This document shows positions 22,689 to 30,649 of a stretch of 35,130 nt of DNA, piece after piece. A program made the position numbers and the translations under genes. How positions within the stretch are numbered: position 1 is the first letter of the stretch; each line of letters opens with the position of its first letter. The notes under the pieces are model-generated. The model searched no databases. It was not told where the DNA came from and was given only the letters and a program-made list of their open reading frames with translations. This stretch comes from Pseudomonadota bacterium (GTDB lineage Bacteria > Pseudomonadota > Alphaproteobacteria > Reyranellales > Reyranellaceae): the NCBI GenBank assembly GCA_018240745.1, contig JAFEFF010000180.1:1-35130 (forward strand). Direction: 5' to 3'.

Positions 22689-24050
22689 ATGCGGCGTTCT
22701 AGAAATTTCGTCACGGCCTTCGTGGTTTGGCTGCTGACTGCAAGCACCGTTTGGGCGCAGGCCTGGTGGGACGAATTGGAAGACGGCTTCCTGCCTGTTC
22801 CATCGGTCGGCAGCAGCCTGCCCCATCGCGGTGACCCGGGCGGCGTGCGCAAGTGGCTGGGGGATCGAGGCATCGTCCTTGGCCTCGAGTACACGTCGGA
22901 CGTGCTGTCCAACGTCTCCGGCGGCACAACCACCGGCACGATCTACCAGGGCAAGCTCCAGGGCATCCTGACAGTCGATTTCGGCAAGCTCGGTCTGGAC
23001 GGCCTGTCGTTGTTCGCGAACGCCTTCCAGATCCATAATACCGGACGCATTCGCCGCGACCTGGTCGGCGGCATCAATACCATCGCGGCCATCGAGGCCG
23101 CACCGTCGACCCGGCTGTCCGAGCTCTGGCTCGAGCAGGCGTTGTTCGGCGGCAAGGTCAGCCTGCGGGCCGGCCAGCTCGCGGCCGACAGCGAGTTCTT
23201 CTACAGCGACCTCAGCCTCATGTTCCTGCAGAGCGACTGGCCGACGATCGCGGCGGCGAACCTGCCGAGCGGCGGCGCGGCCTATCCGCTGTCGACGCCG
23301 GGCATCCGCCTGAAGGTCCAGCCCGTCAGTGAGCTCACGATGCTCATCGCCCTCCTGAACGGCGACCCTGCCGGGCCGGGCTTCCAGGACCCGGACGTGC
23401 GCAACTTCAATGGCCTGAACTTCCGCCTGGCCGACGCCCCTTTTCTCATTGCCGAGGCGCAGTACCGGCGCAACGTCGGCAAGACCGATACCGGCCTGGC
23501 GACGACGCTGAAGGTCGGGGGCTGGCAGCATTTCGGCTGGTTTGCCGACCAGCGCTTCGCCAATGACGGCACGTTGCTCGCCAACCCCTCGGGATCCGGC
23601 ATTCCAGCCGAGCGACAGGGGAACTTCGGGCTCTACGCCGTGATCGATCAGCAACTCTGGCGCCCGGCGGGGGGCGACGCGCTAAGCGGTTTGTCGATCT
23701 TCTCCCGACTTTCGTTCAGCCCTTCCGACCGAAACCTCATCGACCGCTACATCGATGGCGGCGTCGTGGCCGCCGGCCTCATTCCGGGCCTGCCCGACGA
23801 CAGGATCGGGGCGAGCGTCATCCACGCCAAGTTCTCCAACAGCGTGACCGCCTTCGACCAGGACACTGCGCGGTTCACCGGCGCGCCCGTCGTCATCCGC
23901 GACAGCGAGACCAACCTCGAGCTCACCTATGTCCATCAAATCGTGCCGGGCTGGACGGTGCAGCCGACGCTTCAATTCATCTGGCATCCCAACGGCGACG
24001 CCACGAGGAACGCCGTCGTCGTCGGTGCGCGTTCCTTGATTCGCTATTGA
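22689..24050 (+). CDS. OprB-family carbohydrate-selective porin
   Basis: 453 residues. The signal peptide (about 1-23, ending VWA-Q) is followed by a short linker and an OprB domain: KWLGDRGIVLGLEYTSDVLS, LFANAFQIHNTGRIRRDL, RAGQLAADSEFFYSDLSLMF, YPLSTPGIRLKVQPV, LYAVIDQQLWRP, LSIFSRLSFSPSDRNLIDRY and a final LELTYVHQIVPGWTVQPTLQ plus the strand ending SLIRY. OprB proteins are outer-membrane channels for glucose and other small solutes, and often serve aromatic-acid uptake in soil proteobacteria. No sugar transporter is adjacent. The substrate cannot be inferred beyond small hydrophilic solutes. Confidence 0.9.
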   Translation: MRRSRNFVTAFVVWLLTASTVWAQAWWDELEDGFLPVPSVGSSLPHRGDPGGVRKWLGDRGIVLGLEYTSDVLSNVSGGTTTGTIYQGKLQGILTVDFGKLGLDGLSLFANAFQIHNTGRIRRDLVGGINTIAAIEAAPSTRLSELWLEQALFGGKVSLRAGQLAADSEFFYSDLSLMFLQSDWPTIAAANLPSGGAAYPLSTPGIRLKVQPVSELTMLIALLNGDPAGPGFQDPDVRNFNGLNFRLADAPFLIAEAQYRRNVGKTDTGLATTLKVGGWQHFGWFADQRFANDGTLLANPSGSGIPAERQGNFGLYAVIDQQLWRPAGGDALSGLSIFSRLSFSPSDRNLIDRYIDGGVVAAGLIPGLPDDRIGASVIHAKFSNSVTAFDQDTARFTGAPVVIRDSETNLELTYVHQIVPGWTVQPTLQFIWHPNGDATRNAVVVGARSLIRY

Positions 24051-24117
24051 AGCTCCTCCGACGCTCTCTGCTTCCACAGGAAAGGCATTGACGCAGCGAA
24101 CGGCTGCACGCGTCGTT

Positions 24118-24474
24118 TTAGTAGCGTTGGGTGTTCGGCACGGGCCTGCTGGTGCCGCCTCCCGCAGCCGGAAGCGACGACATCCCGTCCGAAAAGCCGC
24201 TGCCGTCGATCGAGATGCCGCTGCCAGCATTCAGGCTGGTGCTGCCATAGGACGAGCCCATGCTGCCGTTGCCCATGCTGGAGCTGCCCAGGCCCATGTC
24301 GGTGGTGTCGCCCATGACGCTGATGCCGGTGTTCTTGCCGCCATAGCTGCCGGAGAGGTTGTAGTTGCCGACGCCTCCGCTGGTGATCTTCCCGGTCGGG
24401 GCTGGGGGCAGGCTTTGCGCGAAGGCAGGGCTGGCGGCTGCGAGCAGACCGAACAGAAGCAGGCATGTGCGCAT
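24118..24474 (-). CDS. Small secreted Gly/Ser/Asn/Met-rich protein, function unknown
   Basis: 118 residues. A clean Sec signal peptide is visible (MRTCLLLFGLLAAASPAFAQ, cleavage after about 19). The mature part is low-complexity, with NYNLSGSYGG, MGDTTDMGLGSSSMGNGSMG and SSYGSTSLNAGSGISIDGSG, ending TSRPVPNTQRY. Asn and Gly recur with short spacing, as in secreted adhesive or matrix proteins, but no named family is recognised. ATG 24472-24474 is preceded on the coding strand by a GGAGGAG site. It is convergent with oprB across 67 bp; the gene-poor repeat region 24485-24800 lies upstream. Confidence 0.8.
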   Translation of the reverse strand: MRTCLLLFGLLAAASPAFAQSLPPAPTGKITSGGVGNYNLSGSYGGKNTGISVMGDTTDMGLGSSSMGNGSMGSSYGSTSLNAGSGISIDGSGFSDGMSSLPAAGGGTSRPVPNTQRY

Positions 24475-24484
24475 ATGAGGCTCC

Positions 24485-24800
24485 TCCGGAGCATCAATGA
24501 CTGGCTCGGCCGGCCTGTTGCGCGGCCCCTATTTGATCACAATGGGCATCGGCCGGGCCGAGCCAGGGCGGTGCCGTAGCGGTAGGCGCGCCCGCCGCGC
24601 CGGTCGGCCGAAGGTCGAACCGCAGGCACCGCTTGCAGGAAGATTTGAACTCAAGTCCGTGCGCAAGGGGCGCCGCGCGGGCCCTGACGTTCGCGCTGCG
24701 CGCGACAGAGCGTTTCCCGACTGCGTCGGGAAACGCGTAGGCGCGACGGGGCGCGCCTACGCCTACGGGCCCGCCAGCACGAAGCCTGCGGGCTTCGCGC
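24485..24800. repeat. Gene-free region with several inverted repeats, downstream of livF
   Basis: No supported gene. Four inverted repeats are visible: 24503-24515 with 24551-24564 (1-nt bulge, long loop); 24568-24575 with 24625-24632 (perfect 8 bp); 24710-24720 with 24726-24736 (perfect 11 bp, loop ctgcg); 24737-24745 with 24752-24760 (9 bp), plus 24780-24786 with 24791-24797 right after the livF stop. The last three, stacked downstream of the liv operon on the minus strand, are candidate terminators or mRNA-stabilising hairpins. No T-tract follows. The remainder holds nothing I can name. Confidence 0.55.
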
Positions 24801-25517
24801 TTACTCCATCCCCAGATAGATCCGCTGCACGTCCGGATTGTCGGCCATCTGCCTGGCCGGCCCTTCGAGCACCGTCCGGCCGACCTGCAGGACGTAGGCG
24901 TAGTCCGCCGCCTCGAGGGCGAGGTCGACCGACTGCTCGGCCAGCAGGATGGTCTGGCCTTCCCGGTGAAGCGCAGCGAAGGAATCGTACATCGTGTCGA
25001 CGATCGCCGGAGCGAGGCCGAGACTGGGCTCGTCGAGCATCAGGAGTTGCGGCTCGCTCATGAGGGCGCGTCCCACGGCCAGCATCTGACGCTCGCCGCC
25101 CGACATCGTGCCGGCGCGCTGATGCCGACGCTCGGCGAGCCGCGGGAACACCGAATACACGCGTTCGAGCAGGCGCGGGATGCGGGTGCGATCCGCCAGG
25201 GGCGTCGCGCCCAGCAGCAGGTTGTTCTCGACGCTCTGCTGGGTGAACAGCCGCCAGCCCTCGGGCGACAGCGCCAGGCCCTTGCGCACGATCGCATGCG
25301 CCGGCAGGCCACCGATGCCGGCGCCGTCGAACGACACCGCACCCTTGCTGACCGAAACGATGCCGGCGATGGCGTTCAGCGTCGTCGTCTTTCCGGCGCC
25401 GTTGGAGCCGAGCAGCGCCACCACCGCGCCCCGGGGCACCTCGAGCGAGACGTCGGCGACGCCGATCAGGTCGCCGTAGCGCACCTCGAGATGCTCGATC
25501 CTCAGCAACGCGGCCAT
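24801..25517 (-). CDS. livF: Branched-chain amino acid-type ABC transporter, ATP-binding protein LivF
   Basis: 238 residues. ATPase subunit of a HAAT-family importer. Walker A is LLGSNGAGKTTT (residues 35-46), the LivF-specific ALSPEGWRLFTQQSVENNLL lies mid-protein, the signature is TMSGGERQMLAVGRAL, and Walker B is LLMLDEPSLGLAP. The ATG at 25515-25517 shares one base with the TGA of livG. It is the last gene of the enolase-SBP-livHMGF operon. The family imports branched-chain amino acids but also aromatic acids, amides and urea, so the substrate is open. Confidence 0.94.
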   Translation of the reverse strand: MAALLRIEHLEVRYGDLIGVADVSLEVPRGAVVALLGSNGAGKTTTLNAIAGIVSVSKGAVSFDGAGIGGLPAHAIVRKGLALSPEGWRLFTQQSVENNLLLGATPLADRTRIPRLLERVYSVFPRLAERRHQRAGTMSGGERQMLAVGRALMSEPQLLMLDEPSLGLAPAIVDTMYDSFAALHREGQTILLAEQSVDLALEAADYAYVLQVGRTVLEGPARQMADNPDVQRIYLGME

Positions 25518-26239
25518 CAGTGACGGACCTTGCGGCGGCCGAGATAGGCCTCGATCACGGCCGGGTTGCTGGTGACCTCGCGAGGCGTGCCGCGCGCGAT
25601 CTCGCGACCCTGATGGAACACCACGACGCGGCGCGTGAGCCGGGTGATCACTTCCATGATGTGCTCGACGATCACGATGGTGATGCCGCTCTCGTGCAGG
25701 CGGCGCACCAGGGCGATCGCGTCCTGCACCTCGGCCGGCGTCAGGCCCGCCATCGCCTCGTCGAGCAGCAGCACCTTGGGTTCGGACGCCAGGGCCCGGG
25801 CGATCTCCAGCCGCTTGCGGCCCGGCGTGCCGAGGCTGCGCGCCGGCGCGTCGGTGACGTGGCCGAGGCCGACATTCTGCAGCACGTCGCGCGCCTTGGC
25901 CCGCGCCTCCCTGGCATTGGGGTGACGCATCAGCGCACCGATCGTGGCGTTGTCGAGCACCGACATCGATTCGAAGGTCTGCGGCACCTGGAAGGTCCGC
26001 GCGAGCCCGAGCCGCGCCCGCGCCTCCGGCGGCTGGCGGGTGACGTCCCGGCCGGCGAAGGCAACACTGCCCGAGCTCACCGGCAGGTCACCGGTCAGGC
26101 AATTGAAGAAGGTCGACTTGCCCGCCCCGTTGGGGCCGATCAGGCCGAGGATGTCGCCCTCCTCGACCGACACCGAAGCGTCGTCGACCGCCTTGAAGGC
26201 GCCGAACGCCTTGACGACGTTCCTGGCCTCAATCAGCAC
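25517..26239 (-). CDS. livG: Branched-chain amino acid-type ABC transporter, ATP-binding protein LivG
   Basis: 240 residues from a GTG start at 26237-26239, chosen because it gives LIEARNVVKAFGAFKAVDDA, the normal LivG N-terminus, and overlaps livM by 11 nt; a longer frame upstream runs through livM. Walker A is LIGPNGAGKSTFF, LARTFQVPQTFESMSVLDN is the LivG Q-loop region, and LLLDEAMAGLTPAEV is Walker B. The signature region reads LGTPGRKRLEIARALA, so the usual LSYGxQR-type motif is altered to LGTPGRKR, which is common in LivG. The second ATPase of the importer pairs with LivF. Confidence 0.92.
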   Translation of the reverse strand: MLIEARNVVKAFGAFKAVDDASVSVEEGDILGLIGPNGAGKSTFFNCLTGDLPVSSGSVAFAGRDVTRQPPEARARLGLARTFQVPQTFESMSVLDNATIGALMRHPNAREARAKARDVLQNVGLGHVTDAPARSLGTPGRKRLEIARALASEPKVLLLDEAMAGLTPAEVQDAIALVRRLHESGITIVIVEHIMEVITRLTRRVVVFHQGREIARGTPREVTSNPAVIEAYLGRRKVRH

Positions 26240-27188
26240 GGCGCACGACCTTGCGGCGCTCGAGCAGCGACAGCAGCCCGCTCGGCAGGAAGCGGGCAAT
26301 GATCACGATGATCGCCCCATAGACCACGAAGGTGAGGCCCGCGCCCTGGCCGCCGAGATAGGAATTCGACAGCTCCTCGAGCGGCACCAGGATCAGCGCT
26401 CCGACCAGCGGACCGAACAGCTGGCCCGCGCCGCCCAGCGCCGCCATCACCACCATCTTGACCGAGATCAGGATGCCGAACCCCGACTCGGGATCGATGA
26501 AGCCGAACATGCAGAGATAGAGCGAGCCCGCGAGCGAGGTGAAGGCGGCGCTCAGCATGAAGGCATAGAGCTTGTAGCGGCCGGACGAGACCCCGAGCGA
26601 GCGCGCGGCGCGTTCGCTGTCCTTGATGGCGCGCAGGTAGAACCCCATGCGGCTGCGCTCGATCCAGTGCGTCAGCCCGAGCAGCGCCACCAGCACGGCG
26701 AGGAAGATGTAGTAGTAGGGCGTCGCCGAGACGAAGGAGAGGTCGAACATGGTGCGCGGCATGGCCGGCCCGCCCAGCCCCTGTGCGCCGCCGAGGAAGT
26801 CGCTGGTCGAGGACAGCACGCGCACCAATTCGCCGACGGCGATGGTCGCCATGCTGAAGTAGTGGCCGGAGAGCCTGAGCGTCGGCACACCGATCGCCGC
26901 AGCGACCAGCACGCTCAGCAGCATGCCGATCGGCGCGCCGGCGATCGGCGGCAGGTCGAGATGCACGAAGCTGGTCACCGAGGCGTAGGCGCCGATGCCG
27001 AAGAACACCGCATGGCCGATCGAGACCTGGCCGGCATAGCCGCCGACGATGTTCCAGGCCGAGGCGCTGATCGCGCCCAGCAGGACCAGCGCCCCGAGCC
27101 GCCCGTAGACCGGCGAATCGGCCGCGATCAGCGGATAGACCAGCACGACCGCGATCAGCAACAGATGCAGGATGCGGCGGCCGGTCAT
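26229..27188 (-). CDS. livM: Branched-chain amino acid-type ABC transporter permease LivM
   Basis: 319 residues, ATG at 27186-27188, overlapping livH by 4 nt. About eight to ten membrane helices are apparent. The LivM landmarks SAWNIVGGYAGQVSIGHAVF, LRLSGHYFSMATIAVGELVR, FYLRAIKDSERAARSLGVS (EAA-type ATPase contact) and MVVMAALGGAGQLFGPLVGA are present. It would form the inner-membrane channel with LivH. An upstream extension of the frame is antisense or overlapping livH and is rejected. Confidence 0.93.
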   Translation of the reverse strand: MTGRRILHLLLIAVVLVYPLIAADSPVYGRLGALVLLGAISASAWNIVGGYAGQVSIGHAVFFGIGAYASVTSFVHLDLPPIAGAPIGMLLSVLVAAAIGVPTLRLSGHYFSMATIAVGELVRVLSSTSDFLGGAQGLGGPAMPRTMFDLSFVSATPYYYIFLAVLVALLGLTHWIERSRMGFYLRAIKDSERAARSLGVSSGRYKLYAFMLSAAFTSLAGSLYLCMFGFIDPESGFGILISVKMVVMAALGGAGQLFGPLVGALILVPLEELSNSYLGGQGAGLTFVVYGAIIVIIARFLPSGLLSLLERRKVVRRAD

Positions 27189-28048
27189 GTCTTGCCCATC
27201 AGGCCCTGCGGCCGGAACCACAGCACCAGCACGAACAGCACATAGACGACGACGTCCTTGTAGACCGGGCCGATCTCGAAGGCCGACACCGATTCGACCA
27301 CGCCGATGATCAGGCCGGCGACCAGCGCGCCCAGCACCGACCCGAAGCCGCCGAACGAGACGGTGACGAAGGCGACGATCGCCAGCGTCTCGCCGACCGT
27401 CGGCGAGGTGTAGAAGAAGGTGGCGATCAGTGCCCCGGCGATGCCGGTTGCGGCACCCGCCAGGCCCCAGGCCAGCGCCTGCATGCGCTGCGGCCGGATG
27501 CCCATGAGCTGCGCCGCCGTCGCGTCCTCCGACACCGCCAGCATGCGGCTGCCGATCGCGGTGCGCGTCAGCATGAAGTGCAGCGCCAGGGTGACGATCA
27601 GCCCGACCGCGCCGGCCAGCACGCGCGCGCCTTCGAAGCGGATGCCGCCGAGCACGAAGGAGTGGCCGACCAGCGTGTCCGGCAGGGTGCGGAAGTTGGC
27701 CCCGAACACGTTGAACGCCGAATAGCGCAGGAACAGCGCCAGGCCGAAGGTCCCGAGGATCTGCGCCAGCATCGGCCCGCGCATGATGTGGCGCACCAGC
27801 AGGAAGTAGCTGGCGATGCCGAGCGAGGCGATCGCGATGGCGGCGATCGGCACCGAGGCCCACGGACCGCCGCCCAGCGCCGTCCAGACCACGACGGCGG
27901 TGTACATGCCGAGCATGACGAAATCGCCGTGCGCGAAGTTCACGACGTTCATCATGCCCCAGATCAGCGTGAGGCCGGACGAGAAGAGCGCGTAGATCGC
28001 GCCCAGCAGCAGGCCGCTCACCACGACCTGCACCAGCGTCATCGACAT
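27185..28048 (-). CDS. livH: Branched-chain amino acid-type ABC transporter permease LivH
   Basis: 287 residues. VVSGLLLGAIYALFSSGLTL, IWGMMNVVNFAHGDFVMLGM, SRMLAVSEDATAAQLMGIRP (EAA loop) and FVTVSFGGFGSVLGALVAGL are LivH landmarks. ATG at 28046-28048; a second Met at 28040-28042 could also serve. It sits 31 bp after the binding-protein gene. The partner of LivM in the importer. Confidence 0.93.
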   Translation of the reverse strand: MSMTLVQVVVSGLLLGAIYALFSSGLTLIWGMMNVVNFAHGDFVMLGMYTAVVVWTALGGGPWASVPIAAIAIASLGIASYFLLVRHIMRGPMLAQILGTFGLALFLRYSAFNVFGANFRTLPDTLVGHSFVLGGIRFEGARVLAGAVGLIVTLALHFMLTRTAIGSRMLAVSEDATAAQLMGIRPQRMQALAWGLAGAATGIAGALIATFFYTSPTVGETLAIVAFVTVSFGGFGSVLGALVAGLIIGVVESVSAFEIGPVYKDVVVYVLFVLVLWFRPQGLMGKT

Positions 28049-28079
28049 CTAGCGGACCCGTCCCGGCCGCGGCAGCGAC

Positions 28080-29339
28080 TTACCAGCCCTTGTACGGCAG
28101 GACGAGGTCGGCGGTGGCGTTGGCCTTCGGCCAAACCGGCGCGTACTGCCCGCCCCGCATCTGCGTGACGATGCTCGACGCCAGGATGTTCTGGCCCTTG
28201 GCATCGAACTTCACGCCCTTGTAGCCCGCGACCATCTGTTCCTGCTTGAGATCGGTCGCCTTGAGCGCGGCCTGGATCTTCGCCGGATCGGTCGAGCCCG
28301 CGCGGTTGATCGCGTCGAGCAGCACGAGCATGCCCTGCAGGCCGCGGCCCGAGACGTCCTCGAGCCCGTCGCCATTCGTCTTCTTCTTGTAGAGGGCATC
28401 GAAGATCGCCGCGACGCTGCCCGGCTTGCCGGCGGCGAAGGAGGTGCGGCTGATCAGGCCCTCGACCTGCGAGCCCATTTCCTTGATGTATTTGGGATCG
28501 TTGAAGCCCGCGTCGTCCGCGATCAGGATCTGCGGCTTCCAGTTCTGCTCCTTCATCGTCTTGGTGTAGAGGATCGCGTCCGACGTGTAGGAGATGAAGA
28601 TCGCCACGTCCGGGTTCTTCTCCTTGAGCTGCAGCACCTGCGGCTGCACGTCGGTCGAGTTGGCCGAGTAGGAGATATTCTGCGTGACGTTCAGCCCGTC
28701 GGTCTTGAAGACCTCGGCAATCACCTTGGCCACCGAGTTACCGTACTCGGTGTTCTCGTGGATGATCGCGATCGAATCGACCTTCTTGCCGGCCGCCTTC
28801 TGCTCCCTGAGGAAGGCCGAATAGGCCTTGGCGAAGTCGGCGGCGACCGGCGTCACGCGGAAGAACCACTTGAAGCCGCGCTCGGTCAGGTTGGCCGCGA
28901 CCGATTCGGGATTGACGAACGGAATGCCGTACTTCTCGGCGATCGCGCTCGTCGTCTCGGTGATGCCCGACTGGTAGGCGCCGATCACGGCCGCGACCTT
29001 CTCCTGCGTAATGAGCCGCAGCGTCTGGTTCGCCCCCGCCGCCGGCGCGCCCTGATTGTCGGCGACCACCACCTGGACCTTCGCGCCCTTCAGCCCCGGC
29101 AGGCCGCCGGTCGGCGAGATGAAGGGCAGCATCCTGGCCAGTTCGGCATTGCCGTTGTTCACGACCTCGGCCGCGAGCTCGATCGCCATCTTCTCGTAGT
29201 TGCCTGCGCTCGCGGCGTTGCCGGAGAGCGGATAGACGGCACCGATCTTGACCGTCGACTGGGCGAAGGCGCTGCCCGCGAGCCCGAACGCCAGAAGCGC
29301 GGCGCCCGCAGCCGCCGTACGACGCGAAACCTTGACCAT
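28080..29339 (-). CDS. ABC transporter substrate-binding protein (Liv/HAAT family)
   Basis: 419 residues from ATG 29337-29339, preceded on the coding strand by a GGGGGAAA site. The signal peptide is about residues 1-26 (ending SAFA-Q); Arg6-Arg7 precede the hydrophobic core, so Tat export is possible though Sec is more likely. The mature protein is a type I periplasmic binding fold: STVKIGAVYPLSGNAASAGN, KVQVVVADNQGAPAAGANQT, VAAVIGAYQSGITETTSAIA, FRVTPVAADFAKAYSAFLRE, then IIHENTEYGNSVAKVI. It delivers the solute to LivHMGF. The adjacent enolase-superfamily enzyme and CoA-transferase hint at a carboxylate rather than a plain amino acid. Confidence 0.92.
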   Translation of the reverse strand: MVKVSRRTAAAGAALLAFGLAGSAFAQSTVKIGAVYPLSGNAASAGNYEKMAIELAAEVVNNGNAELARMLPFISPTGGLPGLKGAKVQVVVADNQGAPAAGANQTLRLITQEKVAAVIGAYQSGITETTSAIAEKYGIPFVNPESVAANLTERGFKWFFRVTPVAADFAKAYSAFLREQKAAGKKVDSIAIIHENTEYGNSVAKVIAEVFKTDGLNVTQNISYSANSTDVQPQVLQLKEKNPDVAIFISYTSDAILYTKTMKEQNWKPQILIADDAGFNDPKYIKEMGSQVEGLISRTSFAAGKPGSVAAIFDALYKKKTNGDGLEDVSGRGLQGMLVLLDAINRAGSTDPAKIQAALKATDLKQEQMVAGYKGVKFDAKGQNILASSIVTQMRGGQYAPVWPKANATADLVLPYKGW

Positions 29340-29405
29340 GCGTGTTTCCCCCTGATTGGCCTGTCGTTTTCTTCCCGCAGGAAACATTGGCACGGCACGA
29401 TCCGC

Positions 29406-30542
29406 TCAGCAAACCCGGTAGCGCGCAACCGCCGCAGGGTCGAGCTCGATGCCGAGCCCCGGTCCCTCGGGCAGCAGCACATGGCCGGCCTCGAGCTTCA
29501 GCGGCGTCTTCAGGAGCCCGGTCCGGAGCGCGTTGTCGCTCATGTCGTATTCCAGCATCTGCGGCCACGGCGGGTGTGCGGTATGCGGCGACGCCGGCAG
29601 CGCGGCGATGAAATGGAGCGCCGTGGCGAGCCCGACCGCCCCGCCCCAGACGTGCGGCGCGATCCGGAGGTTGGCCGCCTGCGCCAGGGTCGCGATGCGC
29701 CTGGCCTCGGTGATGCCGCCGACGCCCGGGATCGACGGCTGGACGATGTCGATGCAGCGCCCCTCGATCAGGCTGCGGAAATCCCGCACCGTGTGATGCG
29801 CCTCGCCGGCCGCCAGCGGAATCGGCGAGCGGGCGCGCAGCTCGGCGTAGCCACGCAGGTCGCCCGGCGGCAGCGGCTCCTCGATCCAGTGGATGCCGAA
29901 CGGCGCGATCGCGCGGGCGCACTCCAGCGCCACGTCGGGCGTGTAGGCGCCGTTGATGTCGACCAGGAGCAGCTTGTCGGGCCCCAGCGCCTCGCGGCTC
30001 TGCTTCACGCGCTCGACGTCGCTCCTGATCCCGCGGCCGATCTTGATCTTGGCGCCGGCGTAGGGATGCCCCGCCGCCTCGGCCAGCATGTGCGCGAGCT
30101 GGCGGCCCGGATCGTCGGAGAAGAAGCCGGTCGAGGCGTAGGCCGAGATGCGGGTCGCGCCACAGCCGCCGATCAGGTCGCAGACCCGCACGCCGAAGCC
30201 CCGGGCGATCGCGTCGAACAGCGCCACGTTGATGGCAGCGAGGCAGGCGGTGAGCTGATTGCCCACGCCGAGGTGGTACATCGAGTTGCGGATGTGCGCC
30301 TCGACATGATCGAAGTCGAACACGCTCCTGCCGACGAACATCGGCTCGATCATCCGGAAGTATTCGCGGGTGACGAAGGGGTTGCCGAACGCCTCGCCGA
30401 TGCCCTTCACGCCCTCGTCGGTCTCGACCTCGACGAGGCCGCCGTTGCGGCGATTGCCGCCGCCGCGCGACATGCCGTAGGCCTTTTCCGGCGCAAACAC
30501 GTATTCGAGGCCGATGAACGACAGACGCCGGATGCTGGGCAT
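29406..30542 (-). CDS. Mandelate racemase / muconate-lactonizing enzyme family (enolase superfamily)
   Basis: 378 residues from ATG 30540-30542. Enolase-superfamily enzymes abstract a proton alpha to a carboxylate with a Mg-bound enolate. Visible are Lys165-Ile-Lys167 (AKIKIGR), Mg ligands Asp195 (LLVDINGA), Glu221 (HWIEEPLPP) and Glu247 (LAAGEAHH), and His297 (RIAPHVWGG), an arrangement like mandelate racemase. However, the Asp that normally pairs with the His (in QPD) is Ser270 here (VQPSIPGVGG). Likely an acid-sugar dehydratase, racemase or cycloisomerase; the substrate is unknown. It is the first gene of the minus-strand operon with the Liv-type transporter (66-bp gap), which may import its substrate. 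It is divergent from the CurA-like gene. Confidence 0.9.
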   Translation of the reverse strand: MPSIRRLSFIGLEYVFAPEKAYGMSRGGGNRRNGGLVEVETDEGVKGIGEAFGNPFVTREYFRMIEPMFVGRSVFDFDHVEAHIRNSMYHLGVGNQLTACLAAINVALFDAIARGFGVRVCDLIGGCGATRISAYASTGFFSDDPGRQLAHMLAEAAGHPYAGAKIKIGRGIRSDVERVKQSREALGPDKLLLVDINGAYTPDVALECARAIAPFGIHWIEEPLPPGDLRGYAELRARSPIPLAAGEAHHTVRDFRSLIEGRCIDIVQPSIPGVGGITEARRIATLAQAANLRIAPHVWGGAVGLATALHFIAALPASPHTAHPPWPQMLEYDMSDNALRTGLLKTPLKLEAGHVLLPEGPGLGIELDPAAVARYRVC

Positions 30543-30649
30543 GGCCGCATCTTGAAGGAGGATGCACGCAGGGGGAAGCCGAGGGTGTGAGGGGTGGGGT
30601 CCGCGGAGCAATGGTGGTGCCTCACCGATTTGGCGCTAGGATGGCCGCC

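Noticed and set aside
24568..24632. Possible tRNA: matching 8-bp ends and a ggtcgaacc word
   Set aside because: 65 nt is too short, the T-loop lacks the TTC, and no D-arm or anticodon stem can be drawn.
25517..26299. Longer LivG starting upstream of 26239
   Set aside because: The added residues (Cys/Arg/Ala-rich) are the shadow of livM; GTG 26237-26239 gives the normal N-terminus.
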